Under the pieces are notes generated by a model that saw nothing but the letters and a program-made list of their open reading frames with translations, did no database searches and was not told where the DNA came from. A stretch of DNA of 64,000 nt from Euleptes europaea (Eukaryota; Chordata; Lepidosauria; Squamata; Sphaerodactylidae), in the NCBI RefSeq assembly GCF_029931775.1, contig NC_079325.1, positions 36,134,461 through 36,198,460 of the forward strand, given 5' to 3'. This document shows, one piece after another, positions 1-10,860 of the stretch. Every line of letters begins with the position of its first letter. Within the stretch, counting starts at the first letter, position 1. The position numbers and the translations under genes were made by a program.

Positions 1-1008
1 CTGGAGGTGAAAAAGAAGGAGCTTTTAAAATACCTTACGGCTGCAAGTTACTTGCAGATGGTGCATATTGTGGAGAAATGCACCGAGGCACTGTCACGGT
101 ACCTGGAAATCGATGCCTTTGTGGAGGGCAATAGCAGGAGCCCTGAAAAATGCCACTCTTCGGACATGGAGCTGGGGGGCAAAGATGCCAGTTTGGATAA
201 AGACTGTGAAATCATTGAGATTTCAGAAGACAGTTCTGTGAATTTAGAGGATCACGTAAAGCAGGAAAAAGGGGATGATCGTCAGCCGCCCTTGCAAAAT
301 TTAATATCTGAAAGGAAGGATGTAAAAAGCCCTGAGATATCGACTGTTGAGATAGGATACAAAGATGATGAAATCTGCATTTTCCAAATGGATTCCATCG
401 ATGCGCCTGGGGTAGAAGATGAACAGTATTCACAACCTTCTACCTCCTCTAAAACAAACTTATATTTTCCCGAAACTCAGCACTCCTTGATCAACTCAAC
501 TGTTGAGAGCAGAATTTCAGAAGTGCCCGGGAGTCAGTTCCCGGGCTTCAGGGGTGAGAACCCAGAAGGAGCTGTGAGTGCTGTGGGTGGGTTCCAAAAT
601 CCAGAGGACTCTGGCTATTCATGGCGCCACCAGTGTCCAAAATGCCCCCGGGGGTTCCTTCACCTCGATAACTATCTCCGCCACTTGAAGATGCACAAAC
701 TGTTCTTGTGTTTGCAATGTGGGAAAACCTTCACACAAAAGAAGAACCTGAACCGGCACATCCGAGGGCACATGGGGATCCGCCCATTCCAGTGCATGGT
801 GTGCCTGAAGACATTTACAGCCAAAAGCACCCTCCAGGACCACTTGAATATTCATAGTGGAGACCGGCCTTACAAGTGCCACTGCTGTGACATGGACTTC
901 AAGCACAAATCGGCCCTCAAGAAGCACCTGACATCTGTTCACGGGAGGGGCAACATGGACAAAGCAGCCTTTGACTCCATTACTGAAGTCAGAATAGACT
1001 ATGATTAA
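1..1008 (+). CDS. ZBTB6: ZBTB6 (zinc finger and BTB domain protein 6), 3' part of last exon
   Basis: The frame is already open at base 1 (LEVKKKELLKYL...), so the start and most of the BTB domain lie upstream of the window; the stop TAA is at 1006-1008, giving 335 residues. The first ~35 residues are the last helices of a BTB/POZ domain (TAASYLQM...VEKCTEAL). A ~170-residue acidic, serine-rich linker follows. Then come four C2H2 fingers, roughly 628-945: HQCPKCPRGF, FLCLQCGKTF, FQCMVCLKTF and YKCHCCDMDF, each followed by the paired histidines. The family are nuclear DNA-binding transcription regulators that dimerise through BTB. ZBTB26 is the close paralogue; the finger and linker residues fit ZBTB6 as I recall it (DKDCEIIEISEDS, QHSLINSTVESR), and RC3H2 next door agrees. 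The C-terminal tail after finger 4 ends EVRIDYD, which I do not recall from mammals. The minus-strand frame across 619-1128 is a shadow. Confidence 0.92.
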   Translation: MEVKKKELLKYLTAASYLQMVHIVEKCTEALSRYLEIDAFVEGNSRSPEKCHSSDMELGGKDASLDKDCEIIEISEDSSVNLEDHVKQEKGDDRQPPLQNLISERKDVKSPEISTVEIGYKDDEICIFQMDSIDAPGVEDEQYSQPSTSSKTNLYFPETQHSLINSTVESRISEVPGSQFPGFRGENPEGAVSAVGGFQNPEDSGYSWRHQCPKCPRGFLHLDNYLRHLKMHKLFLCLQCGKTFTQKKNLNRHIRGHMGIRPFQCMVCLKTFTAKSTLQDHLNIHSGDRPYKCHCCDMDFKHKSALKKHLTSVHGRGNMDKAAFDSITEVRIDYD

Positions 1009-1130
1009 TGCATGTGTAGGTAAGGCCAGCCTCCCACTAAGACCCCAATTCGACACGCTGGCCAGGAAGTTGCATCCCAGTATTTCCAAGGGTGTTAATT
1101 TCAGGCTTGCAAATTTTAGGCTGGTCAACT

Positions 1131-2420
1131 TAGAATCATAGAGTTGGAAGGGGCCATACAGGCCATCTAGTCCAACCCCCTGCTCAATGCAGGATCAGCC
1201 TAGGGCATCCCTGACGAGTGTTTGTCCAGCATCTGCTTATAGACAGATAGTGAGGGGGCGCTCACCACCTTCCTAGGCAAGCTGATCTTACTGTCAAACA
1301 ACTCTTACTGTAAAACATTTTTTCCTAATATCCAGTCGGTACCTTTTCGCCCACAATTTAAACACATTATTGTGAGTCCTATCCTCTGCTGCCAATAGGA
1401 ACAGCTCCCTGCCCTCCTCTAAGTGACAGCCCTTCAAATTCTTAAAGAGAGCAATCATGTCCTCCCTCAACCTCCTCTTCTCCAGACTAAACATTCCCAG
1501 TTCCCTCAGCCTTTCCTCGTAGGGCTTGGTCTCCAGGCCCCTGATCATCCTCGTTGCTCTCCTCTGTACCCGCTCGATTCAGTCCTTTTTGAAGTGAGGC
1601 CTACAGAACTGCACACAATACTCCAGGTGCAGCCTGACCAATGCAGTGTACAGCAGAACTATGACATCTTGTGATTTGGATGTTATGCCTCTGTTGATGT
1701 ACACTAAGATTGCATTAGATTTTTTTGTTGCTGCATCACACTGGCTGCTCATATTTAACTTACAGTCCACCCATACCCCAAGAGCTTGTTCACACACACT
1801 GCCATGCAGAAGTGTATCCCCCATCCAGTATGCATGTCCCTCATTTTTGTTACCCAGATGTAGAACTCAGCACTTATCCTTGTTGAATTGCACTTATCCT
1901 TGTTGAATTGCATCTTGTTCACATCCGCCCACTTTTCCAGTGTGTTCAGATCTCATTGAATTCTATCTCTACCTTCTGGTGTGTTTGCTGTACCTCCCAC
2001 TTTGGTGTCATCTGCAAATTTAATGAATAGCCCCTCCACACCCTCATCCAGATCATTTATAAAAATATTGAAAAGTACTGGGCCCAGAACTGAACCCTGT
2101 GGCATCCCACTGGATACCTTCCCCCCCCCCCCCATTCAAATGAAATGCCATTGACAACTGCTCTTTGAGTGCGGTTCTCCAACCAGTTCCCTACCCACCT
2201 AACTATCCACAGTCCTCTAGTTTACCCATCAGAACATCATGGGAAACCCTGTCAAAAGCCTTGCTGAAATCTAGGTAAACATCAACATCAAACACATTCC
2301 CTCGATCCAGTAAGCTTGTCACTCGATCAAAGAAGGAAACTAGGTTGGTCTGGCAGGACCTGTTATGCTTTGACCATCTACACTTTGGGATCCAGTCTGA
2401 TCTGTGGGTCCCAAGCAGAA
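1131..2420 (-). mobile_element. CR1 LINE fragment, antisense
   Basis: The minus strand carries CR1 reverse-transcriptase pieces. At 2135-1953 lie [18 protein letters not shown] and the catalytic-region residues FADDTKV. At 1824-1579 lies LGVWVDCKLNMSSQCDAATKK...LEYCVQF, and at 1548-1294 the C-terminal region (YEERLRELGMFSLEKRRLRED...YRLDIRKKCF). The left edge on the + strand shows the usual CR1 3' end (GAATCATAGAGTTGGAAGG and TCTAGTCCAACCCC). The frame is broken and interrupted by a C-run near 2120. It is a 5'-truncated, dead copy just downstream of ZBTB6. Confidence 0.9.
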
Positions 2421-2554
2421 GGAACTAGTTGAAAATCCAATGCAATTGCTATATCCATTGGCCTCCTTTGTCCTGCTGTCCCATGCAACATCAGCCTAAT
2501 TTGGTTTCCATTTTGATAGGCATGTTATAATCACATTGTTACCCATCCTTATTT

Positions 2555-2690
2555 AAGGGGCTCAAGTCCATGAAGATGGTTCTCCACTCCTCCATTTTAT
2601 TCTCACAACAACCCTGTGAGATAGGCTAGCCTAAGCAATAGTGACTGTCCCAAGGCTGAGTGAAGGTTTTAACCAAGGTTGTTCCAGTTC
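2555..2690. mobile_element. Old MIR-like / tRNA-core SINE fragment
   Basis: The stretch 'tctcacaacaaccctgtgag ataggctagcc...' followed by a 'gtgactgtcccaaggctgag' motif is the degraded core seen in many reptile SINEs. Similar pieces lie at 32,720-32,905, 33,990-34,215, 34,660-34,880 and 47,760-47,965. The family is not resolved. Confidence 0.45.
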
Positions 2691-3900
2691 TCCACTCTAA
2701 CCCATTCTCCTGTTGCATTAGAAAACAGCTGTCCTTCCTTTATTTCTTTGCCTTCAACTTTGTTCCATACAACTGTCTTTACTAGCAAATACATACACAT
2801 ATATATAAATATAATATTTTTCTGTAGCAGCTTAATAGGCTTGTTCTATCATATGATCAGTTGGTCTTGGCTTTTGTAAATTTGGATGTAAATCTTTTGG
2901 TGTGTTAATCATTGTAGCCTCAAGCCGCAGAAAACTGTACTTGTACAATATTATACAATCTGGGATGTAAACCCTCGTTCGTGTGTGTTTATGCAGAGAG
3001 CTGTGTTACAATTTCATGAGGGTTCCATTAGCTACTTCATCTCAAAGTGCTGTTTTGTAATTACAGGAAAAACCATGCTGTTATATTGTTGTTGGTTTGC
3101 ATACATGTTTCTTCCACATGGTTGTACTGAAAATAAAGACTGGTTGAGATGCATGACTGATACAAAAAAAACCTTTCAGACATATCTATCTTCTGGACAT
3201 TACCTCACGTGTCAGGTTGGGTGATGTCCACTTCCTACTCAGCTAGCATAACTGGCGTATAAATAGTACTTCGGAGTCCAGATTAGTTTTCCAGGTGCCT
3301 CAGCAACAGGTCACCAGAAATCCCCACTGACCTCTGCAGCCCTGGCTAAAAATACCTGAAAATTGAGAGATTCTAAAAAGTAACCCACTGGAGCAATGGA
3401 AGTAGTAGCAAGGCCTCCTGTCCCAGAACAGGGAGATGATGTCTGCTGTTAAGTCTGTGCTACCTGAGACGGCTTTGCCACCCAAAAAGCACTGAGAAAC
3501 GTGAGAACACAAGAAAAGGGCATCTTACATGTGTCAAAAAGCTGATGCTGCTTTACTGGAATAAGCAGACGTTAAAACCTTTTTTTTTTAATGGTGAATC
3601 GCATAAAATGTATGGACACTATATTAAAATGCTAAAATAATTCCTGGACAGGGCAATGCCATAAAGACGAGCAGATAGTTCGAGGCCTGGTGGGGGGGGA
3701 GAGCCAGCGGGTCAGTTCAAGCTGTAAACCTCACCAGTTGTAACCTGTAAAATGAAAGGCGGCCTAATTAGGAGAAAATTAAATGTATAGGAAGCACATA
3801 AACTCTGTGCTTGCAGAACGGACAATGATGCATAGTTAACTAGAAATTAGGGAAATGATTTGTTTTTAGTTATGTATGCCTAAAAACATAATCCAATCAG
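2690..3900. other. Intergenic DNA, no gene seen
   Basis: This stretch between the ZBTB6 flank and the RC3H2 promoter is AT-rich. I see no supported coding frame, RNA gene or clear repeat. A TATAAATAG string at ~3259 lacks other promoter context. Confidence 0.5.
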
Positions 3901-4267
3901 CGCCCGTGCATCTTTGTCCGCCCCACCCCCTTTTGGACGTTCCTTTGAAGCACGGCGGATGTCACCCCCAGAGACAGACTCTATGATCAACTCCCTGTCC
4001 CTTCTAGCTGTCAGACTCTATGTTGTCCTCCAGCTGGGATCAGGCGCCGCTTTTTTTTTTCCCCGTTCCGTTTCACGTGACCAGCTGACCGGGCGGGTTC
4101 GGCTTCGCCGCGGCGCGTCTCGCGAGAAGTAGGCGGGACCGCGAGAGGTGGGCGGGGCTCCCGGCTGTCACCGCGATGAGGAGACGCCGCCGTCGTCGCC
4201 GCCGACGCTGGGCCGCTCCGGGGTGCGCCCCTCAGGGGGTGTGAGGAGAGGCCGGGCCCAACCGCAG
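3900..4267 (+). promoter_or_regulatory. RC3H2: RC3H2 CpG-rich promoter and non-coding exon 1
   Basis: GC and CpG content rise sharply here. In order one sees a CACGTGAC E-box (~4075), the palindrome TCTCGCGAGA (4118-4127, the BANP/Kaiso-type motif of housekeeping promoters), and a GGGCGGGGC GC box (~4150). A GCC-repeat-rich putative 5' UTR then ends at a strong donor, CCGCAG|GTACGG, so exon 1 ends at 4267. There is no TATA box. The TSS is unknown; I infer it near 4140-4190. The gene's coding start is in the next exon, 10.9 kb away. Confidence 0.7.
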
Positions 4268-4561
4268 GTACGGGAGGTGGACGGTGGCAGCCGCAGCACC
4301 ACCAGCGGTCGCTGAGGGGTGGTGTCCGCCCCAGACCCCGCCCCCTCCCACCCAGACTTCCGCGGTGGGGGAGGCTGTTTGGTCCCTCCCTTCTAGGCCT
4401 CCGTGAGCCCCTCCCCCACGAAGGAGGTAATGCTTCTCAGGGCAGCTGTCTCTCTCCCCCCCCCCCAGGTATCCGCCGTTTAAGACCGAGAATGGGAGTG
4501 ACCCCGTCCAGTCTCCATCCTTCGGGCCTCCTTGAGCCCCATCCTCTCAGTATCCCCCCCC

Positions 4562-4599
<38 letters not shown>

Positions 4600-7500
4600 A
4601 GGTTGTGCTCATTTGCAGGGCAGCCCTTGGGTCGGAGAAAGGTCTGCCCTGGCAGGAGGAACCAAGGGCTCCACGTCTTCCCTTCTCCTTAAGGAGACGA
4701 TGAACCCCTCCCCTCCCCTTGATGAGGGTGGGGATGGCAGTTCAAGGGTCGCTATTTCACCCTCAATTTGCTTCTCCCAGGGAGGGAGGGGCTGATATTG
4801 ACATTCAGGCAAGGGCTGTTTCGCTTGTGATCACTTTCTTGGGGAGGGGTTGGGGGCATTTTGTCAGGTCTCCGAGGAAGGGAATGGGTTTATTTGCATC
4901 TTGTCATGGTGCCAGTAAACTGGGAATGAGGAAGCTGTTGTAAAAGGGAGAGTGTGAACCTTCTAGCCCCATGTCTGTTCCCACTGCCATCAATTGTCTC
5001 CTTTGGGGTGATGATTCCTCACAAAAGTGGAAGTCCCCCCCTCAAAAATAGAAGAAGAAAAGTGTGTGCAAATTTGAACACAGGCAACCTTTTTTCCACC
5101 CCCTCTCTTTTGTCTCCTCTCTTCCTGTCTTCCCCCTACCACTCTTTTTCCCTTTCCATCTTCCATTGGAGTTACATAAATAAGAGAGGATGGATGTGTG
5201 AAATACCCCTTCTACTGATTTAACAGCATGCAAGGCCATCTAATGTTTAAAATGCTGGAAGTCAGCTTTCATGTTAGAGAGAACTGCTCTTCAGGCTTTG
5301 GTATTTAGAGCATTGTTAAGGAATGTAAAGTTACATATCCAGATTGTTAAGCTTTCTAAGCAACGTATGTACTGCCGTTAATATCTGGAACAAGAAGCAA
5401 CATATTTAGGAGGGCCACCCACTTGTCATAGGTCTTCCTCAGACATGACATAACTTGAACATGGAAACACGGACGTAAGAAATCTCACGCAAAACAGGTT
5501 GATACCGCTGATCACAATCACACATACATGTATTTTGCTGCATGTACCATGCATGCCTGGAAGATGTGATTGTTCCCTGCTTGTGTACAGCTCCCTATAC
5601 ATATAGAGCTAAACACATCTGCTTCTCTAGCAAGTGACAGTCTACATATGTGTTACACACTGTTTCCTACATAGAGCTGTTTTCCAGATAGCAATGTTGT
5701 CATTGAAACAGCCCCTTAGTTATAGGCAGTAGACGAGCAGATCTTTCCTCCATTCAGTAATCTGTTAAATATTTAAGCTACATCAGTCTTCAAAAGGATG
5801 CAAATATTATTGCTCTTTTGGACTCAGAATGAAGTATGTTACCAACATTCTGTGGTGCAGATAGAGGCTGATGCTTCAGATGAGATGCTGACTAATTTGA
5901 TCTCACCTTTGCAGTTATCTTCTTTGTAATTCTACACATTTTCTACCATTACACCTTCCTCTTAGTGAGGATGTTAATGTATTCACAACATAGCGACTGT
6001 CTTCATCTTTTGTTTCACTCCTATGAAAATGTAGGAAAGGCTCTTTCGAATGTTAACATCTTGTGGGAACATTGATGAAAAAACAGTGATAGAAATGGCT
6101 TTGAAGCTCAGTGAGAAATTCAGATGGCCCAAATTGTCTTTCAACTAGCCTGTGCTTTACAGTGTCGAAAACATTTGCTTAGTGGTTGAAAGGATGCTTA
6201 CCAGTTATCTCAGCAAGTGCTGATTTTTTTCATCTTTTGAAAGAATTCTGCGTTATTCAACATCATGCATTTTTCACCTTCAGGGATTTACCCAATAATT
6301 TTCAGTGGTGTGGTTAAGCCAGAGAGTGCCCTCTACAGGCATGTGTTCATGTGGCAGCAGCTACCACTCTGTGTTGAAGGGAAGGGGGTTGGCCCAATAA
6401 CACATACAGTCTTACCTAGGTATTTATGTTTAAAGCTCAGGCAGATAACTATTTTCCCTTGTATTTACTTTGATGTTTTCTTTGTTATTTTGCTTTTTAG
6501 AAGTGTGGGGTTTTTTTTATGCTGTTGATATTTGAATAAAATCATCATAAACACTGAAGAAATTGAATAAAAACCAGAGTCTAAAACAATTATTTTTTTT
6601 CATCCTTCCGCTGACTTAACCCTATCCACCATCAGAAAACCACAAGCATGGAATTAAGTATAAACATATGAGCCATTTTTCTTTTGAAAGGCATGTGGTT
6701 CAAGGGAAAACGTGGTGGGCCATGGAGAAAGTGTATGTGTGTTTCAGGGAAGGATTGTTTTGCCTTAAGTTATTTGCTAAGAACTGGCTTGGGTTTTAGC
6801 TATAAAGTTTGGAAGTCTGGCACAGTCTCTTGGAAAGGTGAATTCAGATTCACCCCCCCCCCCCAAAAAGGCTTAATCTGTTCTGTATTGTCCCATTGAC
6901 TGAACAGGAGGGAAGTGTTGGGTAGGGAAGTCTGGTTGTGGTTGGTGTTTCACACTTATAGATAAGTCTCAAGTTTGCCAGCATTCACAACATAGAATGT
7001 GAAAGTTTTGCATCCTATGGCAAACTGAGCTTAACCAGTAGTCTAAGAAAGACATTCTGCACATGGCTAGGGCCACTGTCATCTATCTTTCATTGTATAT
7101 TCCAAGACTCATCCTTGGCTCAGAAAAGCAGTGGTTGTGGCAGACATCACTCAATATGCAGAAATAAGTGAGTCTGTTCTATCTAGAGGAAGTTTATTTA
7201 GGCTTCAAGTCATCACATCTAAACGATGCAGAGGGCTATTATTGTGATGCTGCTCTTTCCTTGACTTTGGCAATGACTCAGGTCTCCTTATGTTCTATGG
7301 AAGCAAACTGGTGTGTAAAGAAGCAAAGGCCCCTCTGTAAGTAATTGCATGCTTGTACGTTGATAAGTGTGAATAGGGAACTGATTGTGGGGTACTTTGG
7401 AACCCTTCTCCTTGTGTGTGTTAACAGACTGGATAATACTTATTCAGCTTTGACAGATGGGAGGGTAACAGTTAAAATCTCACTATTTGCAGTGATGTCC

Positions 7501-8869
7501 CAGGTTATTAAAACTAACAAGTAAGATTATGGAAGTCTGTTTATTTTAAATGAAATTTAGTTCCAGATAAATCTGGTTCAGATTGCAGCCTCACACCAGG
7601 TAAGCATAATTAATTTAAACAAAACCTATCAGGATGAGATTTAGTCCAGAGGACCTCTGTGTGTAATTTACCTATATACTAAAATTTGTAATTTCCCCCT
7701 TGCTGAAGACATTCACTTAAAACCCAATTAGGTTATCTAAAAATTATAAATTTTTGTCCCAGCATCCTTTGTTATTTCTCCTGAACATCTTGAAATCTGA
7801 AAGATACTGCATCTAAGCATAGAGGATCTATTTGGTGATCATGGCTAACAGTCATTGGTATTCTTTATTAGAACAAACTCACAGACATCTGTCAGTGGCT
7901 ATAGAAAGTTCAGTAAAGGTGGACTAGCTTTCCTGGAAGACACTTGCCTACTACTGCCAGTTGCCTTGGGTGCCCGCTGTTCAGTTGCAATTGCAGAGGA
8001 ACGTAGGGTGTGTTGTACGGCATGTACTCAGTTCAGTCCAAGCAGCCACGAAGCACAGCAGGCCTGGCTAGCTCCCTCCACAAACTGAGCAGGTGCCTTA
8101 GAACATGCCTCAGAATTCTCTGCAGCAGGCTGAGGTTCCAGTTGATGTGGAAACAGTTCCCTGAATTAGCTTTTAAAGCCTTAGGTCTATGAGCTTAACT
8201 CTCACCAAGTAAATTGCTCTTGAGGTGCCTTCCAGAATATTCTTGGGCTTCCAGAAATCTTCAGGGGGAGGGAGTAGCTCAAGTGGGAGTGAGCCACTAG
8301 GAATACCCCTCTGTTCAGATCCTGTTGTATAAACCTGGTACAATGGTGGAGGGATTGAGAGACCAGGATCAGTTGACATTGATGGGGCACTGTGGAAGTG
8401 GCAGCCTCACATGTGTTTGGCCCACACCACCCTGTCCTATCCATTGTCTCTTGTCCATGGGAACAGTCAGGTGTCTAAGTTTTGCTTATGAAATTCTGTG
8501 GAGCATCATGTAGAGTTATGGTTAGGTACTCAATAAATTAATAATCAGTTGGATCCAACCAGCTTTTTCACTGATCAAAAAGGAAGGAAGCGGTCCATTT
8601 TGGCCAGCGAAAAGGCCATCCTTGGCGATCATGGGTGAGATTAATCAATGAAGCTGCCTGGATGCAGCCCAGTAACTTTTAATTGTGTCCAGAGGGGGAT
8701 CCAGTGCAGGCTAGTTTTAATATATAAAAAAAAGGAAGAGATCAAGTAGCTGATTCTATAGAAACACCTTGCTGGGTGAAAAAGTGACCACCCTGTCTAA
8801 AATTCCAGCTGCAATAACAAGAAGCATCCAAACCACCCATTCCTTTATGTGCCTCCTCATCAGTTAAGG

Positions 8870-9049
8870 CAGCTGTGTCAAACATAAGGGCCGTGGGCCG
8901 GATCCAGCCCCTTGAGAGCTCTTATCTGACCTGCGAGCTGGCCAAGGCAGCCACCCCCACACCCCAATTCTTGATCTGGGCTGGCAAGGCATGGTCCGGC
9001 CCAGCCCAACCAAGTGACATTTATGTAACAATTGAGTTCGACACCCCTG
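8870..9049. mobile_element. hAT-like non-autonomous element, 180 bp, with 8-bp duplication
   Basis: The termini are inverted: CAGCTGTGTCAAAC... on the left and ...GAGTTCGACACCCCTG on the right, the common CAGGGGTGTCAAAC hAT terminus. The flanks are exact 8-bp copies, AGTTAAGG at 8862-8869 and 9050-9057, as hAT transposases make. It lies inside RC3H2 intron 1. Confidence 0.85.
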
Positions 9050-9805
9050 AGTTAAGGTTTTCTTCAGAGGCCCTGTTCTGTGCGCCCCCATCTTCAGAGG
9101 TGAGGTGGATGGTTATCAGAGACAGGCCCTTCTCAGTAGAGCCACAAGTTTTGGGGTGCCTTCTCCATTACTATTCACCTGGCGCAGCTTTAGGAAGTGG
9201 GTGAAAACTCAACTCCTCCTCCCAGCTTTTGATTGACTGACCCCCCTCCTTTGAATGCTATTTTAATTCTCCTTTCAATCCTTTTTTAAATTAAAAAAAA
9301 TCTTTTTAGTACTAGACTCGCAGTTTTGACTGTGGGATTTGGCTGTGGCTGCTGCTGTTGTTTCTTGTTTTATTTGGGTCAATTTTTTCGTGATAAATTT
9401 TTGTTGTCTCAAAAGCCAGTCTCTTGAGAAACTATAAATATTTTAAATTCTAAAATGAGTACAACATGTTGTTTATTACTAGAATCGGTGGACTGATATG
9501 GAGTGTCTCTGCCTGAAGCACTATCCTCCCATTGAAATCAAAACTTACTCCTAGCTGTGGTTCTGTGGAGATGGTCTTTAAAAAGTGTTAAAAAGTGTGG
9601 ACTGTGGCTACTTTAGATGTGCTCAGGCCATGCAGAATTTGTGCAGTTCTTTGAATCTGTGCTAAGTCATTATAGCTGAACTCATTAAATTAAATGTTTC
9701 TAGTAACTCTCCACTCTGCTGTCATTTAATTTAAGGCCTCTGAAATGGCCTTGCTAAAAATTGAATACATTCTGATGGTGAAGGAATGTTTTTGAGGTAT
9801 TGTGG

Positions 9806-10860
9806 TCATAAGAACGTAAGAAAAGCCATCCTGGATCAGACCAAGGCTCACCAAGTCAGCAGTCTGTTCACACAGTGGCCAACCAGGTGTCTCTAGGAAG
9901 CCCACAAAAGACGACTGCAGCAACATCCTACCTGTGTTCCACAGCATCTGATATAACAGGCATGCTCCTCTGATACCGGAGACAATAGGTACTCATCATG
10001 ACTAGTAGCCATGGATAGCCCTATCCTCCATGAACATGTCCACTCCCCTCTTAAAGCCTTCCAAGTTGGCGGACATCAACACATCCATGGGCAAAGAGTT
10101 CCACAATTTAACTATGCATTGTGTGAAGAAATACTTAATTTTGTCTGTTTTGAATCTCTCACCCTTCAGCTTCAGCAGATGAACCCACATACTAGTATTA
10201 TGAGAGAGGGAGAAAAGCTTCTCCCTGTCCATTCTCCACACCATGCATAATTTTATAGACCTCCGTCATGTTTCCCCTTATTAACCTTTTTTCTGAGCTA
10301 AACAGCCCTAAGCGTTTTAACCACTCCTCATAGGGCAGTTTCTCTAGCCCTGTGATCATTTTGGTTGCTGTTTTCTGCACCTTCTCAAGCTCTGCAGTAT
10401 CCTTTTTTAGGTATGGTGACCAGAACTGTTCACAGTATTCCAAGTGTGATCTCACCATAGATTTATACAAGGGCAGTATGATAGCAGCAGTTTTATTCTG
10501 TATTCCTTGTCTAATTACGGCCAGCATGGAATTTGCCTTTTTCACAGCAGCCACACACTAAGTTGACATTTTCATCAAACTATCCTCTACCACGTCAAGA
10601 TCCCTCTCTTGGTCTGTCACCACCAGTGCAGATCCCATCAGTGTGTATGTGAAGTTGGGATTTTTTGCCCCAGTATGTATCACTTTACACTTGCTCACAT
10701 TGAGCAAGTGTAAAGTGATACATATTGGAGAGATCCTTTTGGTGCTCTTCACAGTCCGTTTTTGTTTTAACCACCCTAAATAATTTGGTGTCATCTGCAA
10801 ACTTGGTTTACGATGTTGAGGTGCCCTTCGGTGCCGTGGTCCCAAACACCACAAGTTTTG
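9806..10860 (-). mobile_element. CR1-type LINE 3' part, antisense
   Basis: The minus strand codes CR1 RT C-terminal pieces: KCKVIHTGAKNPNFTYTLMG at ~10,700, then ANSMLAVIRQGIQNKT...LEYCEQFWSPYLKKD and YEEWLKRLGLFSSEKR (10,554-10,198), then YFFTQCIVKLWNSLPMDVLM (10,244-10,002). The 3' end motif (GGATCAGACCAAGG and ACAGTGGCCAACCAGGTG on + strand) lies at 9830-9890. It is broken and 5'-truncated, and carries the internal palindrome at 10,674-10,724. The same family recurs at 58,196-58,665. Confidence 0.88.

Larger units (their letters stand above)
1009..3140 (+). other. Putative ZBTB6 3' UTR / downstream flank
   Basis: No coding signal is seen after the ZBTB6 stop. About 120 bp of unique DNA is followed by an antisense CR1 fragment (1131-2420) and then AT-rich DNA. 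The first good AATAAA is at about 3132-3137, so the 3' UTR could read right through the CR1. An earlier weak poly(A) site cannot be excluded. Confidence 0.35.

Noticed and set aside
619-1128. 169-codon open frame on the minus strand over the ZBTB6 fingers
   Set aside because: It is the antisense shadow of a conserved zinc-finger coding exon; its residues show no domain.
3253-3275. TATA-box-like promoter (TATAAATAG)
   Set aside because: No CpG-rich context, initiator or first-exon donor nearby; the RC3H2 promoter 0.8 kb on is much better supported.
4492-4812. Overlapping open frames around 4.5-4.8 kb
   Set aside because: They run through the (CA)n tract (THTHTH repeats) and GC-rich intron start; no splice or domain support.
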